Part shown: positions 34,307 through 42,894 of the stretch, one piece after another
Layout of the letters: the number at the start of each line of letters is the position of its first letter
Position numbering within the stretch: the stretch's first letter is position 1
NCBI GenBank assembly: GCA_025362395.1
Contig: JANYGK010000089.1
Location: 1 to 47,265 of the forward strand
Reading direction: 5' to 3'
From: Bacteroidota bacterium
GTDB lineage: Bacteria; Bacteroidota; Bacteroidia; B-17B0; Aurantibacillaceae
DNA: 47,265 nucleotides
Translations under genes and position numbers: made by a program
The notes under the pieces: model-generated
Database searches by the model: none
The model's input: the letters and a program-made list of their open reading frames with translations, nothing else
What the model was told of the DNA's origin: nothing

Positions 34307-34473
34307 ACATTTTTTTTGGCAGGAGTAATAATAAATAATTTTGACTTTGATACACGTAATTTTACGTGATATTCAAAAATAAATTTTAAAGTTGCAATAC
34401 TAAAATATACCGGAAAGTCTACTTTTTCCTACAATACAAATAATTTCATATTTTTATACTAAAATTAAGTAAC

Positions 34474-34662
34474 ATGAAACTTTTACAAATGAGATACTCA
34501 CCAATTTACTTCTTTATTACAGCTTCAATCTTTATTTTTTTGTATGCTTTCCTCGTTGCAGGATATAGCAATAAAGTGCCTTCTTTAGCTTTAATCGGAA
34601 TAGCAAATTTTGTTTTAGGCATAATTTCTTTTTTCTTAAAAAGTAAACGAAAAACTATTTAA
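34474..34662 (+). CDS. Small two-helix membrane protein, 62 residues
   Basis: The frame encodes two hydrophobic helices (about residues 10-30 and 37-55) and a basic end KSKRKTI. An internal ATG at codon 6 is an alternative start. A terminator follows 16 bases after the stop, which supports expression. It lies inside the remnant element, so it may be its last surviving cargo gene. No family is recognised. Confidence 0.55.
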   Translation: MKLLQMRYSPIYFFITASIFIFLYAFLVAGYSNKVPSLALIGIANFVLGIISFFLKSKRKTI

Positions 34663-34678
34663 AATTAGATTATCATTT

Positions 34679-34707
34679 AAAGGGCTGTTAACAAGCGGCC
34701 CTTTTTT
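34679..34707 (+). terminator. Terminator after the 62-residue membrane protein
   Basis: AAAGGGC (34679-34685) pairs with GCCCTTT (34698-34704), and an inner TGTTAACA palindrome lies in the loop. A T run follows. Confidence 0.8.
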
Positions 34708-34747
34708 GTTTCAAGATTTTTTACTAACTATTGGTAATAGTAAATCT

Positions 34748-35917
34748 TCAATTTTGTAATAGAATGTTTCTTTGCTTCATTTCGTTTACTAAAGAATTTA
34801 TATTTTTTTCTACGTAATATAGTTCTGTTGTTCTTACGGTTAATGTCCGAGCATTAATGAAACATTTAGAAGCGTCCATCCTTCTGATATTTTAAGAGTT
34901 GCAAATGTTTTCCGAGCCAACGTGTATGAACCCATTTTTTAAACCTATTAAAGCCGCAATTTTCTCTAATAAACTGTTATAAGTACTGTTACAGTACTTT
35001 GGAAGGTTAAAGCTGTATTTAGTTAGAATAACATCCCCCATTTCGTCGTAAGGCACAAAAAACGGATTCCCTCACCCTTTGCTTCGTTTACCTTTTATTA
35101 CTTTCCCTTCGGAAGTATTTTCAATACTAAAGTCGCCCCAAATATCACTGTAGCTTAAGCCTGTGGCAACTTGAAATAAAAATAAATCCCTTACTTTACT
35201 AAGCATCGGACTTTTGAAATCAAAAATAATAAGATCCGGCAATTCATTTTCCACAATCGGAACGGGCTTTTTAATTTTGTCGCGCTCACCTTCAAAATAT
35301 AATAAGCAGTGAGCTTTAATAACTCCGTTTTTAACACCCCATTGCATGGCGTTACGGTAAAAACTAACATGCCTGTTTGCAGCTGTTTTATTTCGAGTAC
35401 CTCTGCTTAATTTAAACCACTCGATAAACTTTTGAGCTTCAACTTCGTTAAAGTCACTTACATAAGTTTTTTTATTTACAAAATATTCTTTGAGGTGTTT
35501 TAAAAATCGCTCATGTATGGCAATTGTTTTATTGTCTAATACCTCTTCGATAATTTCCCACTCAATAAACTTGTCTATTACCTTGTATATTGTAACCGGT
35601 GCTTCCTTAACTATTGGTGTGTGATAGGTTTGTATTACTTTCTGTGCATTTAGATCTTGATCCTCGTATAATAATGCAATTGTTTTGATTTTATATTTAA
35701 TCCGCTCACACAATAAATTGATATAATTAGTTTTTTCGTCTGTTTGACCGTTATAAATTTGTGAATTTTGGTTCCATTCAGAAGGGTTAATCTTTTCTTT
35801 AGTACTAAATTCACTTTGATTTTTATTTATGTAAACCCTGCAATACAGGCTGTAGCTGTTAGCTTTATCGTTGTTATTTCTTGGGAAAAATGTTACTTCC
35901 GGCATGTTGTTAATCAT
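34748..35917 (-). pseudogene. Tyrosine recombinase (site-specific integrase) pseudogene
   Basis: Read as a whole this is a full-length integrase of about 390 codons of the Bacteroidota tyrosine recombinase type. The first 281 codons are intact: an Arm-type N-terminus, a SAM-like core-binding domain, and FLFQVATGLSYSDIWGDF at the start of the catalytic domain. A TGA at 35072-35074 interrupts it. The same frame then continues as GNPFFVPYDEMGDVIL and FNLPKYCNSTYNSLLEKIA. A shift near 34930-34945 gives TLARKTFATLKISEGWTLL and SLMLGH. A further one-base loss near 34840 restores VRTTELYYVEKN, which includes the catalytic Tyr region at 34814-34819. It is therefore inactive by at least three lesions. 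Confidence 0.9.
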
Positions 35918-35921
35918 AGGG

Positions 35922-35956
35922 CGTGAGTGTAGGAGAGCTTTCCTATTATACTCACG
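35922..35956. repeat. Inverted repeat just upstream of the integrase pseudogene
   Basis: CGTGAGT at 35922-35928 and ACTCACG at 35950-35956 are perfect inverted repeats. TAGGA/TCCTA pairs continue inward. It could be an integrase or excisionase binding site or an operator, though the sequence alone does not show which. Confidence 0.5.
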
Positions 35957-36009
35957 TTAAGGGTAGGTAATTGTGTCTATTTTTAGGGTTTATGAACATC
36001 CGTAAACTC

Positions 36010-36034
36010 AAAACCCCCTGTTTAAAGGGGGTTT
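36010..36034. terminator. Hairpin downstream of tRNA-Arg
   Basis: AAACCCCC and GGGGGTTT pair across TGTTTAAA, with a TTTT run on the minus strand. It would now end the tRNA-Arg transcript. It lies on the element side of the att site, so it was probably brought in by the element. Confidence 0.72.
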
Positions 36035-36054
36035 ATAAGGGAGAGTTAACTACG

Positions 36055-36128
36055 TGACCCCGATTGGATTCGAACCAATGGCCCACAGCTTAGAAGGCTG
36101 TTGCTCTATCCAGCTGAGCTACGGGACC
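36055..36128 (-). tRNA. tRNA-Arg (anticodon TCT)
   Basis: The minus strand folds as a 74-base tRNA. The acceptor GGTCCCG pairs with CGGGGTC (two G-U pairs). The anticodon stem ACAGC/GCTGT holds the loop CTTCTAA, so the anticodon is TCT. The T loop TTCGAAT is canonical. Its 3' end is duplicated at 34196-34207, so it served as an integration target and remains intact. Confidence 0.96.
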
Positions 36129-36245
36129 AATACTGCCTCATACGTGAGACAAATTTGGAATGCGAATTTAAGGATTTTTTTCAATCTCACGGTTACTTTT
36201 TTAAATACTTTATTTCCGGCAATATTTTGGTATTTTTAACGCTTT

Positions 36246-38204
36246 ATGCCCGTGGTTAAACTATCCGTTGTTATTGTAAACTATAATGTAAAGCACTTTA
36301 TTGAGCAGTGCCTGTTTTCTGTATTAAAGGCGGCCCGGCATGTAAGCTGTGAAGTATTTGTGGTAGACAATAACTCTGTAGACGGCTCTGTGGTGCTTAT
36401 TAAGGCCAAATTCCCACAAATCAATTTAATTGAAAATAAGACCAATACAGGATTTTCCGTGGCTAATAACCAAGCCATAAAGCAGGCTAAGGGTGAATAT
36501 GTTTTGCTGCTTAACCCTGATACGGTTGTACAAGAAGATACCTTTTTAAAAACTATTATTTTTATGGATAAGCACCCCGAAGCGGGAGGGCTCGGTGTAA
36601 AAATGCTTGACGGGCAGGGAAACTTTGCCCCTGAATCGAAAAGAGGATTGCCAACGCCTTCAGTGGCATTTTATAAAATGTTCGGCCTCTCAAAACTATT
36701 TCCGCGTTCCAAAAAATTCGGTGTCTATCATTTAACGTATTTGCCGGAAAATGAGATTAACGAAATGGATGTGATTAGCGGGGCTTTTATGCTGATGCGG
36801 AGAAGCGTGCTTGATAAGATCGGATTGCTCGACGAAACATTTTTTATGTATGGCGAAGATATTGATCTCTCTTATCGCATTACGAAGGCAGGTTATAAAA
36901 ATTATTATTTTCCGCTTACTCAAATTATTCATTACAAAGGTGAAAGCACTAAACGCAGCAGCTTAAATTATGTGGTGATCTTTTACAGGGCCATGGCTAT
37001 CTTCTCGAAAAAGCATTTCAGCGACTCTCATGCCATGTGGTTTACTCTTTTAATAAATATTGCAATTATATTAAAAGCAGGTATTGCTTTTTTGAACCGG
37101 TTCTTTAAAGCATTTACGGTTCCGTTAATTGATTTTGTGTTTCTTACGGCAGGGTTATTTATTATTAAAGACCTTTATCTTTCAAAAACAGGCTTAAGTG
37201 TTGATGTCTATTCTCAAAAACTTTTGATGATAGCCTTTCCTGCTTACGCACTTACCTGGATGATTATGGTATATTTTAACGGCGGTTATGATAAACCCGT
37301 AAAGCTTCTTAAAATTGTTAGAGGCATAGTGATCGGAACCGTTTTTATTTTATTGGGGTATTCTCTTTTACCTGAATCCTTAAGGTTTTCGAGGGCTTTT
37401 ATTTTATTTGGGACCGGCTGGGCAATTAGCAGTTTTTTATTATTAAGACTTGCCCTGCATTTTCTAAAAATAAAAAGTTATACGTTAACCGCTACAAAAA
37501 CTAAGCGCATTGCTATTATTGGCACAGAAGCAGAATTTAACCGCGTATGGCAGCTCATTAAAGATACACATGTAAATCCTTCATTTGTGGGTTTTGTAAG
37601 CACAGAGCAAAGTGAAAGTCCGCAGCCCGATTATGTAGGTAACATAAATAACATTGATGAAATTATTGAAGTACATCAACTCAACGAAATTATTTTTTGT
37701 GCTAAAAACATCAGCTCCCGGGATATTATCAGCTACATGCTTATGATGGTTTCGAGCGGTGTAGATTTTAAAATCGCTTCCCCTGACAGCCTGTCAATAA
37801 TAGGAAGCAATAATGTTGAAACTGCCGGCGATCTGTATATGATAGATGTAAACAGCATTACAAAACCGGGTAACCGCCGTAACAAACGCCTTTTGGATGT
37901 AGCGGTAAGCTTGCTTGCTTTTATTCTTAGCCCTGTATTACTTTTTATGCAGGAACATAAATCACGTTATTTTTCTAATTGCGTTCGTGTTCTGTTTGGT
38001 TTTTATTCTTGGGTTGGTTACGGCAAGCGGCTCGATAAATCGTTGCCTCGCATAAAGCCTTCTGTACTTACACCTGCAATGCTGTCCCATGCAATGTTAG
38101 AGGTGGATAAGGAAAAATTTCTGAACCTGAGTTATGCCAAAGATTATAGGCTTGAAAAAGATATCATCATTATCTGGAAGTGTATTAAAAGATTAGGTGA
38201 TTAA
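36246..38204 (+). CDS. Glycosyltransferase family 2 fused to a membrane/Rossmann-like tail
   Basis: The 652-residue protein has a rhamnosyltransferase-like GT2 domain (about residues 5-235, with LSVVIVNYNVKHFIEQCLFS, NPDT near 90 and EDIDLSYRI near 204). Four to five membrane helices follow (about 265-400). The tail (about 418-560) has RIAIIGTEAEFNRVW and matches the CoA-binding-like Rossmann region (PF13727 type) of polyprenyl-phosphate sugar transferases. The catalytic transferase domain that should come next is missing, replaced by a short helical end. It likely acts in surface polysaccharide assembly. It is a single transcription unit. Confidence 0.82.
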   Translation: MPVVKLSVVIVNYNVKHFIEQCLFSVLKAARHVSCEVFVVDNNSVDGSVVLIKAKFPQINLIENKTNTGFSVANNQAIKQAKGEYVLLLNPDTVVQEDTFLKTIIFMDKHPEAGGLGVKMLDGQGNFAPESKRGLPTPSVAFYKMFGLSKLFPRSKKFGVYHLTYLPENEINEMDVISGAFMLMRRSVLDKIGLLDETFFMYGEDIDLSYRITKAGYKNYYFPLTQIIHYKGESTKRSSLNYVVIFYRAMAIFSKKHFSDSHAMWFTLLINIAIILKAGIAFLNRFFKAFTVPLIDFVFLTAGLFIIKDLYLSKTGLSVDVYSQKLLMIAFPAYALTWMIMVYFNGGYDKPVKLLKIVRGIVIGTVFILLGYSLLPESLRFSRAFILFGTGWAISSFLLLRLALHFLKIKSYTLTATKTKRIAIIGTEAEFNRVWQLIKDTHVNPSFVGFVSTEQSESPQPDYVGNINNIDEIIEVHQLNEIIFCAKNISSRDIISYMLMMVSSGVDFKIASPDSLSIIGSNNVETAGDLYMIDVNSITKPGNRRNKRLLDVAVSLLAFILSPVLLFMQEHKSRYFSNCVRVLFGFYSWVGYGKRLDKSLPRIKPSVLTPAMLSHAMLEVDKEKFLNLSYAKDYRLEKDIIIIWKCIKRLGD

Positions 38205-38256
38205 TTTTTTTGCAAGTAATAGAGAATTATTCTTGTTGCGTTAATACGTCTCTTAT

Positions 38257-38273
38257 ACGTTAGTAATAGTGCA
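38257..38273 (+). repeat. 17-base motif shared with 22285-22301
   Basis: ACGTTAGTAATAGTGCA matches the other copy at 16 of 17 positions. It lies in the convergent gap between the GT2-fusion gene and the T9SS gene. Confidence 0.45.
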
Positions 38274-38305
38274 TAAAGGTTACCTAAAAGTTATGTAAAA
38301 CTTTC

Positions 38306-39502
38306 TTACTTTACAATAGTAAACATACCGGTAACGGACCTATGCTCTGCATCCGTTACATGTAAAATGTAAGTTCCTTCCGCAAGCACATTTGTATTTA
38401 GTTGCAGTTCGTTTAATCCTTCAGTTGTTTGATTATGTGTAGTCATAATGGTTCTTCCCACCATGTCTTTAATATCAATAATTACAGCACCTGAGTTAAC
38501 AGCATTAAACTTTGCCATTACAAAAGCGTTTGCGGGATTAGGATAAAGAGAAAAGGATTTTAAAAGTGTTGATTGATTAATCTCTTTAATCCCTACGGTT
38601 ACGCAATTGTTCATACAGGTGCAAAACGTTGTAGTAGCAGCTACCCCTCCTGAGCTTGCATCGAAGCCTGAGGCAGGGTGCCCTGCATCGCAAATATCTA
38701 TAAATGTATTTGAAGACCCTATTGTTCCGGAGTTTAAAGAATTACCGGCGATATTAAATCCCCCGCAGCTCGAAGTAGGGCCTGTAATGCTTGCTGAGTT
38801 ATACCAGTCGCGGCCTATAGTTACCATGCAATGCGTAGTGAAGTTAGAAGTAGGGCCGTTATAAAAATCACGGTGTACCACCATATTTTTATTATTTATA
38901 AAATTACTGTTGTTGCCGTTTGCAAAATCATTGGTAACTGTAACATTTCCGTTATTCTCAAAGTAGCTGTTGTAAGCGGTGCCAAAACCGTTTGTTACAA
39001 AAATATTACCGTTGTTTATAAATGAACCTATCGAATCGTATAATACAATGGTAGTAATGGTGCCTGTGTTTGACGCGCTTGCGTGATCAGCTATGGCAAA
39101 GGCTTTGTTGGTTTGCGTCCCGAAGTTATAATAAGCAGCCGAATTGTTTTCCACCAGAAAGCTATCGGCGTTAAGGCTTGCATAGTTGGTAAAGGTACCT
39201 GCCGATGAAACGTATAAGTTGTTAAGCGTCATTGTTCCGTAATTACTGAGCGTGCCGCCTGCTACCCAAATGTTGGTTGAGTTAACCAAACCTTGGTTAC
39301 ATAATTTACCGCCGGCTAATATGGTTATCTGTCCGCTCAAGGTTCCCGTGGATGTAACACAAAGTGTTTGCCCCGATGAAACAACCTGGTTGCCGGAATT
39401 GCTGTTTGAAATAGTGGTACTGCAAGAACCGCATTGTGCCTGTAATGCAGAGGATGCAAACATAAAGGTTGCCAATACTAAAAGTAGATAGTTTTTTTTC
39501 AT
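38306..39502 (-). CDS. Secreted Asn/Thr-rich repeat protein with T9SS type A sorting domain
   Basis: The 398-residue protein has a signal peptide (ending SSALQAQ near residue 23). The body (about 30-290) is a series of short beta-strand repeats with N-G-x-I/V patterns such as GTLSNYGTMTLNNLYVSSAG and NNGNVTVTNDFANGNNS, suggesting a beta-solenoid. The C-terminal type A sorting domain begins at FSLYPNPANAF near residue 325 and ends in GMFTIVK. It should be secreted and surface-anchored by the T9SS. It follows trpS by only 16 bases, so it may share its transcript. Confidence 0.9.
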   Translation of the reverse strand: MKKNYLLLVLATFMFASSALQAQCGSCSTTISNSNSGNQVVSSGQTLCVTSTGTLSGQITILAGGKLCNQGLVNSTNIWVAGGTLSNYGTMTLNNLYVSSAGTFTNYASLNADSFLVENNSAAYYNFGTQTNKAFAIADHASASNTGTITTIVLYDSIGSFINNGNIFVTNGFGTAYNSYFENNGNVTVTNDFANGNNSNFINNKNMVVHRDFYNGPTSNFTTHCMVTIGRDWYNSASITGPTSSCGGFNIAGNSLNSGTIGSSNTFIDICDAGHPASGFDASSGGVAATTTFCTCMNNCVTVGIKEINQSTLLKSFSLYPNPANAFVMAKFNAVNSGAVIIDIKDMVGRTIMTTHNQTTEGLNELQLNTNVLAEGTYILHVTDAEHRSVTGMFTIVK

Positions 39503-39518
39503 AAGTAAAATAGTTTAT

Positions 39519-40490
39519 TTAAAATCCAAGTACACTTCTTACAAGCTTAAGTTTATCTCGTGCTATTATGCGCGCTTTGTTTTCACCGATTTGTAATTCT
39601 TTTTCAATAATGTGTGTATCACTCATTAATTCGTTGTAACGGTTACGGGCTTTTGCAAATTTAGAGAGGATCAATTCATACAATTCGGTTTTAGCATGGC
39701 CATAGCCATAGCTCCCTTTTATAAAATTTGAGCGCATTTCGACGCTTTGGTCAGGTGATGCCAGTAAGCGGTAAATATTAAAAACATTGCTGGTATCAGG
39801 ATTTTTAGACTCCTCCAATGTTTTAGCATCTGTTACAATACTCATCACTACTTTTTTCAATTCTTTTTCCGGTAAAAATATATTGATAAAGTTATTGTAA
39901 GATTTACTCATTTTCTGTCCATCAATTCCCGGAACGATCATTACATTTTCATCCGTCTTGGCTTGCGGTAAAATAAAAACATCTTGCTCGTAATGCGCAT
40001 TAAATTTAGAAGCAATATCTCTTGCGATTTCTAAATGCTGAACCTGGTCTTTACCGACAGGTACTATTTCGGCATCATATAACATAATATCCGCCGCCAT
40101 TAGTACAGGGTAAGTAAATAAGCCAGCGTTTACATCGCTTAACCTGTCCGACTTATCTTTAAATGAATGCGCGTTGGCAAGCATCGGAAAAGGTGTAAAA
40201 CAGTTAAGGTACCAGGTAAGCTCACATACTTCAGGTATGCGGCTTTGGCGATACAATAAATTTTTTTCGGTATTAAAATCAAATGCCAGCCATGTAGCTG
40301 CTACAGAATTTACACTGTTAATACGTTGCTGCGCTTCTTTTTGTGTGGTGAGTGAATGAAGATCGGCTATGAAAAAAAATGAGTCGTTTTTTGGATCTTC
40401 ACTGAGTTGTATAGCGGGTAATACAGCACCTAAAATATTACCTAAATGCGGTATATTGGTACTTTGTATGCCTGTAAGGATGCGTGACAT
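39519..40490 (-). CDS. trpS: Tryptophan-tRNA ligase
   Basis: The 323-residue class I synthetase has the HIGH-type motif PHLGNILGA near residue 15 and the KMSKS motif in GQKMSKSYNNF near residue 195, and opens with SRILTGIQSTN. The length matches bacterial TrpRS. It charges tRNA-Trp. It lies at the end of the lpx gene run, 82 bases after lpxA, and precedes the T9SS gene on the same strand. Confidence 0.96.
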   Translation of the reverse strand: MSRILTGIQSTNIPHLGNILGAVLPAIQLSEDPKNDSFFFIADLHSLTTQKEAQQRINSVNSVAATWLAFDFNTEKNLLYRQSRIPEVCELTWYLNCFTPFPMLANAHSFKDKSDRLSDVNAGLFTYPVLMAADIMLYDAEIVPVGKDQVQHLEIARDIASKFNAHYEQDVFILPQAKTDENVMIVPGIDGQKMSKSYNNFINIFLPEKELKKVVMSIVTDAKTLEESKNPDTSNVFNIYRLLASPDQSVEMRSNFIKGSYGYGHAKTELYELILSKFAKARNRYNELMSDTHIIEKELQIGENKARIIARDKLKLVRSVLGF

Positions 40491-40572
40491 GTTGTGTTTG
40501 GAAAATTTTAAATTTAGAAATTTTTGAGAAAGTAAATCAAATTATATACCGAAATGTATTTAGAATGTGTCA

Positions 40573-41346
40573 TTATATTCCTTTGATGATTCCTTCTTTT
40601 TTTGTCCTGATAAAATTAAGGATCTGGTTCCTGATTTCTGTGTTTTCAATTTCCTGTTCTACAATTTCTAAAGCATTGGTCATGTTATGGCCGCGTACAA
40701 ATATCAATCTATAAATATCTTCTACCTGGCGTATCGCTTCTTTATCAAATCCTCTGCGTGCCATACCTATTGTATTAACGCCTATAAATTGCATGGGTTC
40801 GCGCGCGCATCTTACGAAAGGCGGAACGCTTTTACGAATTTGTGAAAAACCCGCAACAAAACTGTGCGCGCCAATGGTAATAAACTGTTGGGTGCCGCAC
40901 ATGCCTTCAATAATAGCATAATCTTCAATGGTTATATGGCCCGATAAACCAACACTGTTGGCAATAATTACATTGTTGCCGATCACACAATCATGCGCTA
41001 CATGTACGTATGCCATTAGCATGCAATTATTTCCTATACTGGTGATCATACGATCCGCGGTACCTTTATGGATTGTAACGTACTCACGAATAATGGTATT
41101 GTTACCAACCGTGGTAACAGCTTTTTCACCTTTATATTTTAAATCCTGCGAAACAATACCGATCACAGCCCCCGGAAATATTTGGCAACCGCTGCCAATC
41201 GTAGTATCCGGGTAAATAAGCGCATTGGAATGAATAAAAGTGTTGTCTCCTATTTCAGCGTTTCCTAATACCGATGCAAACGCTTCAATGGTTACGTTTT
41301 TACCAATTTTAGCGTCTTTACTTATGTTTGCAAGAGGTGAGATCAT
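40573..41346 (-). CDS. lpxA: Acyl-ACP--UDP-N-acetylglucosamine O-acyltransferase
   Basis: The 257-residue left-handed beta-helix protein has regular hexapeptide repeats (about residues 1-185) and a short C-terminal helical region. The catalytic His is in AYVHVAHDCVIGNN near residue 120. It adds the first hydroxyacyl chain in lipid A synthesis. The gene is 22 bases after the lpxC/fabZ stop, so the order lpxD, lpxC/fabZ, lpxA is that of a standard Bacteroidota lipid A operon. Confidence 0.96.
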   Translation of the reverse strand: MISPLANISKDAKIGKNVTIEAFASVLGNAEIGDNTFIHSNALIYPDTTIGSGCQIFPGAVIGIVSQDLKYKGEKAVTTVGNNTIIREYVTIHKGTADRMITSIGNNCMLMAYVHVAHDCVIGNNVIIANSVGLSGHITIEDYAIIEGMCGTQQFITIGAHSFVAGFSQIRKSVPPFVRCAREPMQFIGVNTIGMARRGFDKEAIRQVEDIYRLIFVRGHNMTNALEIVEQEIENTEIRNQILNFIRTKKEGIIKGI

Positions 41347-41368
41347 ATTGTATTTTCGGAGTTAAATA

Positions 41369-42799
41369 TTAAGATAATTGAGGCTCCTGAACTTTAACTT
41401 CAACGCCTTTCACTTTTACAATCTGTGCCATCATTTCAGCTTCCATTACCGGTTTGTTATTTACATAAGCAACACCCTTCATGTGGCAAATACCGCGGCG
41501 AATAGGCGTAACCAGGTTAAGACTGAATACAACGGTATCGCCCGGTATAACTTGTTGTCTGAATTTTACACCGTCAATTTTAATAAAATACGTCAGGTAA
41601 TTTTCAGGATCAGGCACTGTTTTTAAAACTAATACACCGCCGCATTGTGCCATGGCTTCAATTAATAAAACGCCCGGCATAACAGGATTTTCAGGAAAAT
41701 GCCCTTTAAAAAATTCTTCGTTCAGGGTTACATTTTTTACGCCTATCACATGGTTATCAGAATATTCCATAATCTTATCCACTAACAGCATCGGCTGGCG
41801 GTGCGGTAATAATTTCATGATATCCATAATATTTAAAACCGGCGGTTTATTCATATCAATTTTCGGGTAATCTTTTTCGGTTTTTTGTGTTTTAGCCAAC
41901 GCTTTTATTTTCTTGGCAAAGTCAACGTTTCCGGCATGCCCGGGGCGTGCAGCCAATACGTGTATTTTAAGCGGCTTACCTACTAATGCCAAATCCCCAA
42001 CAATATCAAGCAATTTATGACGGGCAGGCTCGTTAAAAAAACGAAGCTTGGTATTATTTAAAACACCTCTGCCTTTTACTTCAACATCGGGCTTGTTAAA
42101 TACTTTACGTAAATGGTCTAATTTATCTTTGGGCAATTCACTGTCAACTAAAACAATGGCATTATCCATATCGCCGCCTTTAATAAGGTTGTGGGCCAGT
42201 AATGCTTCCAATTCTCTTAAAAAAACAAAGGTTCTGCAGGGTGCTATTTCGTTTTTAAATTCTCCTAAATGGTACATGGAAGCATGTTGTGTACCTAACA
42301 CTTCACTCCCATAATCTACCATTACCGTTACTCGAAATTCATCCTGAGGTACAGCAAGCATTTCTACTTTTTTTACGGAGTCTTCGTAAGTAAGATTTTC
42401 CGTCAACACAAAATAATCGCGTTCAGCCTCCTGTTCTAAAATACCGGCTGTTTCCAACAGTTCAATAAATTTTAATGAGCTGCCGTCCATTATAGGCATT
42501 TCGGGGCCTGTTACCTGTATCAAGCAATTATCAATTCCTAAGCCAACTAACGATGCCAACACATGTTCGGTAGTGTGTACACGCACGCCGTTTTTTTCAA
42601 GAGTGGTTCCTCTTGATGTATCTACTACCAAATCGCAATCCGCTTCAATAATCGGGTGCCCTTCTATGTCGGTTCGTTGAAATTTATACCAATGGTTTTC
42701 AGGTGCCGGGTTAAAGGTTAATGTTACGGGAGCACCTGTGTGCAAGCCTTTTCCGGTAATGGATACCGATTTTTTTATCGTTCTTTGTTTATCACTCAT
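41369..42799 (-). CDS. lpxC/fabZ: Bifunctional LpxC deacetylase and FabZ dehydratase
   Basis: The 476-residue protein joins two enzymes. Residues 1 to about 305 are LpxC, the zinc deacetylase that commits UDP-acyl-GlcNAc to lipid A. Zinc residues are H79 (in HTTEH), H261 and D265 (in HKLLDIVGD), and H288 is in PGHAG. Residues about 322-476 are FabZ, the 3-hydroxyacyl-ACP dehydratase, with LPHRQP at 331-336, HFPENPVMPG from 367, and the catalytic Glu at about 381. The fusion is typical of Bacteroidota. Fusing them may balance the shared hydroxyacyl-ACP supply between lipid A and fatty acids. Confidence 0.97.
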   Translation of the reverse strand: MSDKQRTIKKSVSITGKGLHTGAPVTLTFNPAPENHWYKFQRTDIEGHPIIEADCDLVVDTSRGTTLEKNGVRVHTTEHVLASLVGLGIDNCLIQVTGPEMPIMDGSSLKFIELLETAGILEQEAERDYFVLTENLTYEDSVKKVEMLAVPQDEFRVTVMVDYGSEVLGTQHASMYHLGEFKNEIAPCRTFVFLRELEALLAHNLIKGGDMDNAIVLVDSELPKDKLDHLRKVFNKPDVEVKGRGVLNNTKLRFFNEPARHKLLDIVGDLALVGKPLKIHVLAARPGHAGNVDFAKKIKALAKTQKTEKDYPKIDMNKPPVLNIMDIMKLLPHRQPMLLVDKIMEYSDNHVIGVKNVTLNEEFFKGHFPENPVMPGVLLIEAMAQCGGVLVLKTVPDPENYLTYFIKIDGVKFRQQVIPGDTVVFSLNLVTPIRRGICHMKGVAYVNNKPVMEAEMMAQIVKVKGVEVKVQEPQLS

Positions 42800-42894
42800 G
42801 TTCTTTGTGTTTGTGGGTCCTGCGGAGTCAAATACTTATTTTGTTTATTGTCATGCCACACTTCAACTCCCGCCCGGTGTGACAAATTATTCTT

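Larger units (their letters stand above)
33653..34473. other. 820-base gap with no convincing intact gene
   Basis: The stretch holds a 17-base palindrome at 33824-33840 (AATCCTT/AAGGATT arms), a possible broken small frame at 33865-34053, a minus-strand terminator at 34135-34158, the second tRNA-like att repeat at 34196-34215 and a plus-strand terminator at 34276-34306. I see no cobalamin riboswitch for the cob operon on the minus strand. Confidence 0.6.
34196..36074. mobile_element. Remnant integrative element in tRNA-Arg(TCT)
   Basis: The borders are direct repeats. GTGACCCCGATT is present at 34196-34207 and again at 36054-36065, where it is the tRNA-Arg 3' end. TCGAA also follows 3-4 bases later in both copies. 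The integrase pseudogene lies beside the tRNA and reads away from it, the classic layout for tRNA-targeting elements. Only about 1.86 kb remain, with one small membrane-protein gene and an orphan terminator as cargo remnants. Confidence 0.72.

Noticed and set aside
42845-42892. Palindrome between lpxD and lpxC/fabZ as a regulatory hairpin
   Set aside because: TGTCA/TGACA arms match, but the inner part pairs poorly and there is no T run, so it is neither a clear terminator nor a known operator.
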